A DNA stretch of 14,877 nucleotides from the NCBI GenBank assembly GCA_038222915.1, contig JBBRHH010000084.1, positions 1 through 14,877 of the forward strand. The letters run 5' to 3'. Under the pieces are notes generated by a model. It did no database searches and was not told the DNA's origin. It saw only the letters and a program-made list of their open reading frames with translations. The position numbers and the translations under genes are program-made. Source of the DNA: JBBRHH01 sp038222915 (GTDB lineage Bacteria > Planctomycetota > Phycisphaerae > Tepidisphaerales > Tepidisphaeraceae). Shown here in pieces: positions 7,858 through 13,535 of this stretch; the first letter of the stretch is position 1; the number at the start of each line of letters is the position of its first letter.

Positions 7858-9048
7858 TCACGGAGGCGATGTCGGCAAGATCGAAAAGTGCTCCACATTG
7901 TCCTCTTTCCCCTCCACCATCGCCCGCACAAATTCCAGATCCTCCCCCATCTCATCCTTCCCAAAAACCTTCCGCAGCTTGGTGATGAACAGCCCCTTCT
8001 GCACGTGCCCCTTCAGCAGTTTCAGCTTGTCCACATCCTCCTGCGGAGCCTCCCGATCATATTTCTTATCCCCGCCCAGCATGTCCACATCGTCCTGCGT
8101 GATCTTCTTCGCCCATTCCAGCGTCGCCGGCTGACGCTGGTTCTTCACCATGTCCTGCTCCTGCTGCTGTAACTTGGGCAGCACATCTTTCGTCGTGTCG
8201 CGCCAGGTCTTTTCCTGATCCGTCACCTTCTCCGCAATCGCGTAAGACAAAGCCTGGTTCCACATCGGCACAAACGTCATCTCGTAGCTGAAGTCCTTCG
8301 GCAAATCCATCTTCTCCTTGGCCTGCACATAAAACAGCGCCTCGGTCTTGTCCTTCACACTTAACTGCGTGATCTTCAGCGGATAAACAATCTTCTCCGA
8401 CGCAAACGTAAATCGCGTCGGCGTCACTTCCCCCTCATAGCTCCCGTCATCCTTCTTCTTCATCTGCTTGGGGTCGATCTTCATCGTCGTGAAAAACCAC
8501 TTCTTCTGAATGTAAAAATCCAGCGTCTTCTGATCGCCGCTGTACGTGTAATTGTTGTCCTTCAACCACTGATACAAATCGTCCGCTTGGTCCGCCTGTA
8601 AAATCTTATAATCCAACGACCCGACAACCCCGGCCTCCAACACCTTCACAGAATGCTTTGCCTTTTCGACAATGCCGCCGCCCGCCGCCGCCCGTATGCT
8701 GAACTTGGTCGACATCTTGTATTTGGTCATGTCCATCGGCTTCAGGATCGTGAACACGGCAAGCTCTTTAAAATAATCCCGAGGCATCTCATCCAGCTTC
8801 GGCCGAGCCGGTGTCGGAATCACCATTCCAAAATCCGCCGCATTCCCCTCAAACTTCGGCTGCACCGTAAAGCTCTCCTCCTTCTTGTCCCCATCAAAAG
8901 TAATAAACGCCTTTTGCGCCGGCTGATTCACATCCTTGTCCTTAGCCGAGAAGTAACAGCAGGCCGCATCGCCAAACGGCACCGCAACTCCAACCAGAGA
9001 CACAGCCCCCACACAAAACCAAATCGCCCGACGTGAAAAAGTACGCAT
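7858..9048 (-). CDS. secreted DUF2330 family protein
   Basis: A 396-residue protein. ATG at 9048 is chosen because GGAG lies five bases upstream and a signal peptide follows (1-28, basic start then hydrophobic core, ending GDA). An upstream in-frame start at 9210 would add 54 residues, read largely from an intergenic repeat. The mature N-terminus has the adjacent Cys pair ACCYFSA (29-35), typical of DUF2330. NAADFGMVIPTP (69-80) matches the family's 'p.dfamVvPvP' core, and KGLFITKLRKVFGKDEMGEDL near the C-terminus matches the closing '...TRl.....pdeM..D..f' segment. The function of DUF2330 is not known. The protein is rich in Lys and Asp, lacks visible membrane spans after the signal peptide, and is probably periplasmic or exported. 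The gene stands alone on its strand. Confidence 0.85.
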   Translation of the reverse strand: MRTFSRRAIWFCVGAVSLVGVAVPFGDAACCYFSAKDKDVNQPAQKAFITFDGDKKEESFTVQPKFEGNAADFGMVIPTPARPKLDEMPRDYFKELAVFTILKPMDMTKYKMSTKFSIRAAAGGGIVEKAKHSVKVLEAGVVGSLDYKILQADQADDLYQWLKDNNYTYSGDQKTLDFYIQKKWFFTTMKIDPKQMKKKDDGSYEGEVTPTRFTFASEKIVYPLKITQLSVKDKTEALFYVQAKEKMDLPKDFSYEMTFVPMWNQALSYAIAEKVTDQEKTWRDTTKDVLPKLQQQEQDMVKNQRQPATLEWAKKITQDDVDMLGGDKKYDREAPQEDVDKLKLLKGHVQKGLFITKLRKVFGKDEMGEDLEFVRAMVEGKEDNVEHFSILPTSPP

Positions 9049-9162
9049 AGAGTCTCCAAAAGAAGTGCGCAAAGAGACCGCAACGCGCCTCAGACGCAAC
9101 CCATCCAACAAAGTTTCACCCGAAGTCATCGCCGCGCCCTCAAATCTGAGATCTCTGAAATC

Positions 9163-9188
9163 CTCCGTGTCCTCCTGGGATCTCCGTG
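9163..9188. repeat. degenerate CTCCGTG direct repeat, possible dispersed intergenic element
   Basis: CTCCGTG occurs at 9163-9169 and 9182-9188 in the 208-base gap between the DUF2330 gene and the kinase cluster. On the minus strand this reads as CACGGAG units spaced by 12 bases, next to a near-palindrome around AGATCT (about 9145-9158). The style recalls CACGGAG/CACAGAG-type repeats scattered in intergenic DNA of PVC bacteria; that comparison is from memory. The rest of the gap holds TATAAG at 9215-9220, a possible -10 for the plus-strand cluster without a clear -35. Confidence 0.4.
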
Positions 9189-9256
9189 GTGCATCCAGAA
9201 TTTCCCCCACATTTTATAAGTGCCCAGCCCGCCGCCGTGAGTACAATCATGCCGGT

Positions 9257-9649
9257 ATGGAGTTCTTGAAAACCATGGCCGGGAAAGTTGTTACCGGCCT
9301 CCTCGCCGTCGCCGTCATCGCGGGCGGTGTCTCCTGGTGGCAGATGGATCCCTCCACCCGGTCGTCAATCGTCGGCGGCACGGGTAGAATCATCGCCTGG
9401 TTTGGAATCGTCCTGCTCTGGCCATGGGCCAGCTTCTTCCTGATCGGCTGGGTTGCCCGCTTCGAAAGCAATCTGGCAGGTGGAGCGCTTGTGGTATTGT
9501 ATACGCTCCTCCAGGTGGCACTGCTTTTGTGGCTGTTTCAATGGAAAATCACCAGTCCCACCGGTTACACATTTGTAGGCGTCGGCGGACTGATCGCGGC
9601 GGCGTATAATCTGTTAACGTGTGACTGGATCGCTGAAAAACTGGAATGA
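9257..9649 (+). CDS. four-helix membrane protein of unknown function
   Basis: A 130-residue protein from ATG at 9257. The frame is open back to 9065, but that stretch includes the intergenic repeat and is not gene-like. Four hydrophobic segments are visible at about 9-27, 44-66, 74-95 and 103-120, with short polar loops and an acidic C-terminus (EKLE). No family is recognised. It is the first gene of the plus-strand cluster. The kinase gene begins 16 bases after its stop, so the two are very likely co-transcribed. A role as membrane partner or target of the kinase is only a guess from position. Confidence 0.65.
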   Translation: MEFLKTMAGKVVTGLLAVAVIAGGVSWWQMDPSTRSSIVGGTGRIIAWFGIVLLWPWASFFLIGWVARFESNLAGGALVVLYTLLQVALLLWLFQWKITSPTGYTFVGVGGLIAAAYNLLTCDWIAEKLE

Positions 9650-9665
9650 GAAAAGCGAGGCATTG

Positions 9666-10703
9666 ATGCCGGCACCGAATCAACGGATCAGCGAATATCT
9701 TCTTGAAGAGCGCATCGGCGCGGGAGCCTTCGGCGAAGTGTGGCGGGCCCGCCACCACGTCTGGAGCGACCAGTTCGTCGCCGTGAAAATTCCCACCGAT
9801 CCCCAATACATCCGCAATCTCCAGAGCGAAGGCGCAGCCATTCATGGCCTCGTCCATCCCTCCATCGTCCGCGCCATGGGCTTCGACCCCTACGCTGATC
9901 CGCCCTACCTCGTCATGGAGTATGTCCCCGGCAGCAGCCTTCGACCCTTGATCCAGGATCGCTCCCTGAAAGTCGCCGACGCCGTTGCTGTTATGAAGCA
10001 TGTGCTCGCCGGCCTCTCCCACGCCCACAAGAACGGCCTCGTCCATCGTGACATCAAGCCGGAAAACATCCTCGTCAACCAGCGCACCCGCACCGAAGGC
10101 TTCAGTGCCGAAGGCCTGATCAAGGTCACCGATTTCGGCCTCGGCAAAGTCGCCAAAGTCGCCGCCGAATCGATCGCCTACTCCGCCTCCATGAACGCCG
10201 ACGACGCCCGCAGAATCTCCGGCACCTTGGACTACATGCCACCCGAACAGCGCAGCGGCATCGACGTCGACGCCCGCGCCGACATCTACGCCTGCGGCGT
10301 CGTCCTCTTCGAAATGCTCACCGGCGAGCGCCCCGCCGGCACCGATCTCCCCAGCGACGTAAACCCCTCCGTCCCGAAATATCTCGATGAAGCGTTCAAG
10401 CGTTCCTACGCGCGCCTCGACAAACGTTTCGCCTCGGCCGACGACTTCATCACACACCTCTCCGGCGGCCAATCCTTTGGCTCAACAATGCCGCGCCCTC
10501 CCGCCATTCCCCATCTGCACGCCAGCGATATGAGCAAAGCGTGCCCCGGTTGCCGCCAGCCCATCGGATCGGCAGATCAGTTTTGCATGCATTGCGGCCT
10601 CCAACTGGTCTCCCAGGTCAAACGCTGCCCCCAGTGCGGCGCCTATCCCGATCAAGACGACCGTTTCTGTATCTTCTGTGGCCAGAACTTTACCTCCGTG
10701 TAA
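9666..10703 (+). CDS. cytoplasmic Hanks-type Ser/Thr protein kinase with two C-terminal zinc ribbons
   Basis: A 345-residue protein. ATG at 9666 has GAGG (9657-9660) five bases upstream. The kinase core is complete: Gly loop IGAGAFGEVW (17-26), VAVK with K41, E55 in the C helix, VMEYV hinge (83-87), HRDIKPEN (127-134) with catalytic D129 and N134, DFG (156-158), GTLDYMPPEQ (186-195) and DIYACGVVLFEMLTG (206-220). The kinase domain ends near 265. After a linker there are two treble-type zinc ribbons, C293-x2-C296...C307-x2-C310 and C321-x2-C324...C335-x2-C338. There is no transmembrane helix or extracellular sensor, unlike PknB-type kinases. The ribbons probably mediate protein or nucleic-acid contacts and may recruit substrates. 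The next gene carries a related single ribbon on a membrane anchor. The position at the head of a cluster of ESCRT-III-like genes suggests control of that system by phosphorylation (inference). Confidence 0.93.
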   Translation: MPAPNQRISEYLLEERIGAGAFGEVWRARHHVWSDQFVAVKIPTDPQYIRNLQSEGAAIHGLVHPSIVRAMGFDPYADPPYLVMEYVPGSSLRPLIQDRSLKVADAVAVMKHVLAGLSHAHKNGLVHRDIKPENILVNQRTRTEGFSAEGLIKVTDFGLGKVAKVAAESIAYSASMNADDARRISGTLDYMPPEQRSGIDVDARADIYACGVVLFEMLTGERPAGTDLPSDVNPSVPKYLDEAFKRSYARLDKRFASADDFITHLSGGQSFGSTMPRPPAIPHLHASDMSKACPGCRQPIGSADQFCMHCGLQLVSQVKRCPQCGAYPDQDDRFCIFCGQNFTSV

Positions 10704-10741
10704 GCGACGCAAACTGCTGATGTTTTGCTAGGCGGTGCAAT

Positions 10742-11047
10742 ATGCACGAAAGCATTCTTGTCTCTCTCCTGATCATGGGCGTTATCGCCATCACCGCCGT
10801 CGTTTTCGGCGGCTGGCTCCTGGTCACCTTCTTCCGATTAATTGGCCGGTGCATTTCAGCAATCTTCGCGCCCCCCGCCCCCCGGCCGCCCCGTGCCATG
10901 GGCCAGAACGCAAATCAAAATGGCCTCGTCTGCGCCCGCCAAAGCTGCCGTGCGTTGAACTTGCCCACCGCCCGCTTCTGCCGCCGGTGTGGCCAGCAGA
11001 TCGCCGCCAACAGCCGCTACAGGCTTCAACAACAGCCAATGGTGTGA
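10742..11047 (+). CDS. single-pass membrane protein with a cytoplasmic zinc ribbon
   Basis: A 101-residue protein. One strong hydrophobic helix spans about 5-32, followed by a Pro-rich stretch (43-52). A zinc-ribbon motif follows with C64-x4-C69-x10-C80-x2-C83. The first knuckle has four residues between its cysteines rather than the usual two, which is slightly unusual but seen in some ribbons. An AGGCGGTG stretch (10730-10737) lies four bases before the ATG and is a moderate ribosome site. The gene starts 38 bases after the kinase stop. Its ribbon resembles those at the kinase C-terminus in size and spacing of the second pair. It could anchor a partner at the inner membrane. No named family recognised. 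Confidence 0.75.
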   Translation: MHESILVSLLIMGVIAITAVVFGGWLLVTFFRLIGRCISAIFAPPAPRPPRAMGQNANQNGLVCARQSCRALNLPTARFCRRCGQQIAANSRYRLQQQPMV

Positions 11048-11116
11048 CGGCTTGGCACAGGGTATCTATCATGGGCACTGGAATTGTGGGCGTCGGCGTG
11101 TTAATGCAATGACGTT

Positions 11117-11287
11117 ATGCCGCGACTATTCTGGATATATGGCGAAGTCGGTTGGATCTGGTGCGTCATCTGCGCCGCATTCATCTTCGGCATCGTCGCC
11201 GCCCGGCGCGCCGCCGATCGGCGCCAAGAAGCGGCCCGGCAGGATACAGACCGGGGGTTTGAGGTGATCCAAAAGCATGAGAAGTAG
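11117..11287 (+). CDS. 56-residue single-pass membrane protein
   Basis: The frame runs from ATG 11117 to TAG 11285-11287. The only other in-frame codons upstream lead quickly to a stop at 11102. The product has a hydrophobic helix at about 11-29 (VGWIWCVICAAFIFGIVAAR), then a charged tail rich in Arg, Ala, Gln and Asp ending EKHE-like. The last 11 bases overlap the start of the next gene (ATG at 11277), the usual sign of translational coupling. There is no strong ribosome site. It resembles its upstream neighbour in having one N-terminal helix and a cytoplasmic tail, but no zinc ligands. It is too short for family assignment. Confidence 0.55.
   Translation: MPRLFWIYGEVGWIWCVICAAFIFGIVAARRAADRRQEAARQDTDRGFEVIQKHEK
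11261..11270 (+). promoter_or_regulatory. extended Shine-Dalgarno for the winged-helix/Snf7-like gene
   Basis: GAGGTGATCC is complementary over ten bases to the usual 3' end of bacterial 16S rRNA (GGATCACCTCC). It lies inside the 56-residue gene, six bases before ATG 11277 counted from the end of the match. The GAGG core is 12 bases away, longer than usual, which the extended pairing may offset. Confidence 0.55.
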
Positions 11288-12794
11288 TCCCGAACCATCG
11301 CTGCATCGTCAGGCCGAGCAACAGATCATCGATCATTTCGATCGCCTGCTCGACGACGAACGCCTGCGCGTAGACACTGTTAACGGCCGCCGCCCCATCC
11401 CCACCCTCGGACGCCGCATTCAAAAAGAAGACAAGGAAGTCGAGCTCAAACGCCTCATGGTCGAGCTCGACGTCCCCGACCGAGAGCTCCAGGCCCAGAT
11501 GCCCATCGGCCAATCCGTCTCCGTCACTCTCTGGCGCAGTCAGTGGATGATGTTCAAGCGCAACGTCGGCCGGCTCAAAGTCATCTGCGTCTCTCCCACA
11601 AAGCAACTGCTCAAGGGCGAAACGCCCACCCCCCTCGGCATGCTCGACATTCGCAAAACGCTCTCGCAGCTTTCCCAGGGCGATCGCGAACCCGATCTCC
11701 CCACCACCCTCATCCTCATGTCCACCAGCGGCTTCACCCTCGAAGCCCACGAGCTCGCCGAACGCAATGCCAACCGCACCCTCATCCTCGTCGAGCCCAA
11801 CGAAGGCGGCGGCTGGACCGTCACCGGCCCGGCCGAAACCCGTGCGCTGGTTGACCTCTTCGACCCCGAAGAAGACGAATCGAAAATCGCCCGCGTGCAC
11901 GATGAAATCGATCAGAACAAAATGGAATTGATCGGCGGCTCCCTCTCCGCGGAGCGGATCGCCGGCGCGACACACCTGCCCCTGCAACTGGTCGAGGCGC
12001 AGATCAAGGCATACGCCAAGGAAAATGCAGGCCTCGTCGCCAAACGCCTCGACGGGCGGCTGGTCTTGTTCCGTGAGGGCGGTAGCCCTGTCGCCACCGG
12101 CGTCGGGTCGTTGCGGAGTGGAGGTTCTGACATGCCATTTCTCCAGCGCGTTAAATCGCTGTTTGCCCGAAAGGGCGAGACGGAAAAGAAAATCGCGCTC
12201 CTCTCCGAGCGCCGCGCCGCCCTCAGCGTCCAGCGCGACACCGCCGACGAAGAGCTCACCCTCCTCGAACAAAAAGAGGGCGGCCTGCGCGATCAATTTA
12301 AAGCCACCGAATCCGCCGCCTCCAAGCGACGCCTCACCAGCCAGCTGCTCCAGCTCCGCAAAGACCTCGAGCGCCGCCAGCAATTGCTCGGGATGCTCAA
12401 CCAGCAGATCAACGTCGTCTCCACCCATCTGCACAACCTCGAACTCGTCCAGCAAGGCAAGACAGCCAAGCTCCCCGACTCCGAAGAGCTCGCCTCCGAC
12501 GCCGCGGCCGCCGAGGAAGTCCTCGCCGAGCTGCAGGCCGACAACGAAGCCGCCGGCGCAATGGGTGTCTCCGCCCTCGGTGGCATGACGGACGAAGAAC
12601 AGGCCCTCTACGAAGAACTCGAACGCGAATCCAACCCGCCTGAGCCCGAACCCGTCGCAGAAAAACCCAAATCCATCCGCCAGCCCACCGAACGCCCCAA
12701 GGCCGCCCAATCCACCATCACCGAACACGAGGAAGACGAGCCGGCCGCACCGGTCGCCTCCGAGCCCCGCCGCAGCGACCCCGAACCCGGCTGA
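11277..12794 (+). CDS. winged-helix plus Snf7/ESCRT-III-like coiled-coil protein
   Basis: A 505-residue protein with no named family recognised. Residues 1-60 are helical and charged. Residues 60-200 look alpha/beta; LILMSTSGFTLEAHELAE (145-162) with LILVEP (169-174) resembles a small Rossmann-like or Mrr-like unit, uncertain. Residues 213-268 look like a winged helix: ELIGGSLSAERIAGATHLP, LVEAQIKAYA, then wing strands GLVAKRLDGRLVLFRE. From M286 a Snf7-like half begins. It has the basic amphipathic start MPFLQRVKSLFARKG, a long helical hairpin (305-392) with a Lys/Arg-rich turn (345-365), shorter acidic helices (402-425), and TDEEQALYEELERE (438-451), which resembles the 'deelmaELEeLe' region of Snf7/CHMP4. 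A Pro/Glu-rich tail (452-505) follows. Winged helix plus Snf7 domain recalls CHMP7. The gene overlaps the previous one by 11 bases and ends five bases before the next. Alternatives: PspA-like or an unrelated coiled coil. Confidence 0.6.
   Translation: MRSSPEPSLHRQAEQQIIDHFDRLLDDERLRVDTVNGRRPIPTLGRRIQKEDKEVELKRLMVELDVPDRELQAQMPIGQSVSVTLWRSQWMMFKRNVGRLKVICVSPTKQLLKGETPTPLGMLDIRKTLSQLSQGDREPDLPTTLILMSTSGFTLEAHELAERNANRTLILVEPNEGGGWTVTGPAETRALVDLFDPEEDESKIARVHDEIDQNKMELIGGSLSAERIAGATHLPLQLVEAQIKAYAKENAGLVAKRLDGRLVLFREGGSPVATGVGSLRSGGSDMPFLQRVKSLFARKGETEKKIALLSERRAALSVQRDTADEELTLLEQKEGGLRDQFKATESAASKRRLTSQLLQLRKDLERRQQLLGMLNQQINVVSTHLHNLELVQQGKTAKLPDSEELASDAAAAEEVLAELQADNEAAGAMGVSALGGMTDEEQALYEELERESNPPEPEPVAEKPKSIRQPTERPKAAQSTITEHEEDEPAAPVASEPRRSDPEPG
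12120..12134 (+). promoter_or_regulatory. internal ribosome site and in-frame ATG inside the winged-helix/Snf7-like gene
   Basis: GGAGG (12120-12124) lies seven bases before ATG (12132-12134). The ATG is exactly in frame (codon 286) and sits at the boundary between the winged-helix part and the Snf7-like part. Translation from here would give a 220-residue protein beginning MPFLQRVKSLF, the normal length and start style of an ESCRT-III protein. This site may yield a second product, or be a relic of two fused genes. Confidence 0.5.
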
Positions 12795-12799
12795 TCCCC

Positions 12800-13414
12800 A
12801 TGGCCCTCATCGACCGCCTATTCAACCGAAAGAAAACGCTCAGCGAGCTGGGCGCAAAGGAACTGCGCCGCGAAGAAATTCTCCTCGAAAAAGACCGCGA
12901 CAAGCTCTTCAAGAAAATCGATCAGGTCAGCAAGGACAAACAGAAGATCTTCGATCAGGGCGCATCCAACAAATCGGCCGAGTTGCGCAAAGCCCTCGCC
13001 ATGCAATTTGAGCTCAAGTCGCAGGAGCAGTTGATGGCCGCCCGCCAGCTCAACCTCCGCACCAAGGAGCTGATGACCATCAGCCGCCTCCGCATGGTGC
13101 AGGAAAATCGCCAGAAAGGCCGCAGCCTCGGCCGCCTCAACCTCACCGACAAAGACGTCGCCCGCATCGGCGGCTGGATCGAGGACGACGCCGTCACCCA
13201 GGAAGTCTACCTCGACCGCCTCGACTCCCTTCTCGACCTCGGCGCCCAATCCGACAAGGACGCCCTCGCCGGCGCAGGCCTCACCAACGCCGGCCAGGAA
13301 CTCATGAACATCTGGAACGATCTCGACAGAGGCGCGGTAAAACAGGAAGAAGCCTTCGAGCAGGCCGAGGGCGTGGTCCGAAAACGAAACGCTGCGATGG
13401 AAAAGGACCTATGA
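12800..13414 (+). CDS. second ESCRT-III-like coiled-coil protein
   Basis: A 204-residue, highly helical protein, rich in Lys, Glu, Leu and Gln, with no signal peptide or membrane span. It begins with a short amphipathic basic segment, MALIDRLFNRKK, like the N-terminal membrane-contacting helix of ESCRT-III proteins. Residues 15-102 form two long helices separated by a break near 54-58 (GASNK), as in the alpha1-alpha2 hairpin. Residues 112-150 and 164-200 form shorter, more acidic helices, including QEVYLDRLDSLLDL and ELMNIWNDLDRG. The overall size and layout fit Snf7/CHMP proteins, but similarity is weaker than in the other two and no closing MIM-like motif is clear. The start is five bases after the previous stop with little ribosome site, suggesting re-initiation. 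The stop overlaps the next ATG (ATGA at 13411). Alternative: a generic coiled-coil scaffold. Confidence 0.5.
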   Translation: MALIDRLFNRKKTLSELGAKELRREEILLEKDRDKLFKKIDQVSKDKQKIFDQGASNKSAELRKALAMQFELKSQEQLMAARQLNLRTKELMTISRLRMVQENRQKGRSLGRLNLTDKDVARIGGWIEDDAVTQEVYLDRLDSLLDLGAQSDKDALAGAGLTNAGQELMNIWNDLDRGAVKQEEAFEQAEGVVRKRNAAMEKDL

Positions 13415-13515
13415 CCGTCATGCACCGTAAGAACCTTGCCGAATGGATCATGTATGTCGCGATCTATCCGTTCGTCCGCATCGCCCAGTTCCTGCACTAC
13501 CTGCGCCGCGCTTAA
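13411..13515 (+). CDS. 34-residue amphipathic or membrane peptide
   Basis: ATG 13411 overlaps the preceding stop as ATGA, and the frame runs to TAA 13513-13515. The peptide starts MTVMHRKNLAEW, continues through a hydrophobic, aromatic stretch (WIMYVAIYPFVRIAQFLHY) and ends in RRA. It could be one short membrane helix or an in-plane amphipathic helix with basic ends. The coupled start, coding-like base usage and position between two coiled-coil genes argue for a real gene. It is too short for homology and no family is recognised. Confidence 0.5.
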   Translation: MTVMHRKNLAEWIMYVAIYPFVRIAQFLHYLRRA

Positions 13516-13524
13516 GATAGAGTT

Positions 13525-13533
13525 GAGGTGATC
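13525..13533 (+). promoter_or_regulatory. extended Shine-Dalgarno for the Vps2/24-like gene
   Basis: GAGGTGATC is a nine-base complement to the 16S rRNA 3' end, with the GAGG core seven bases before ATG 13536. It is the same extended sequence as before the winged-helix/Snf7-like gene. Efficient translation of this gene independently of its neighbours is likely. Confidence 0.6.
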
Positions 13534-13535
13534 GA

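Noticed and set aside
9049..9210. N-terminal extension of the DUF2330 protein
   Set aside because: The frame passes through a repeat-like intergenic sequence. ATG 9048 has GGAG at the right distance and begins a typical signal peptide.
10989..11267. 92-codon plus-strand frame overlapping the zinc-ribbon membrane protein
   Set aside because: It shows no domain and a Ser/Ala/Pro-rich composition typical of a shifted frame. It overlaps two better-supported genes.
11181..12728. Long open frame on the minus strand (515 codons) opposite the winged-helix/Snf7-like gene
   Set aside because: It mirrors the codon pattern of the plus-strand gene, is dominated by Gly, Phe, Leu and Asp low-complexity stretches, and has no ribosome site or recognisable domain. 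Other long antisense frames (5955-7052, 6901-7716, 9549-10472, 13512-14303) were rejected for the same reason.
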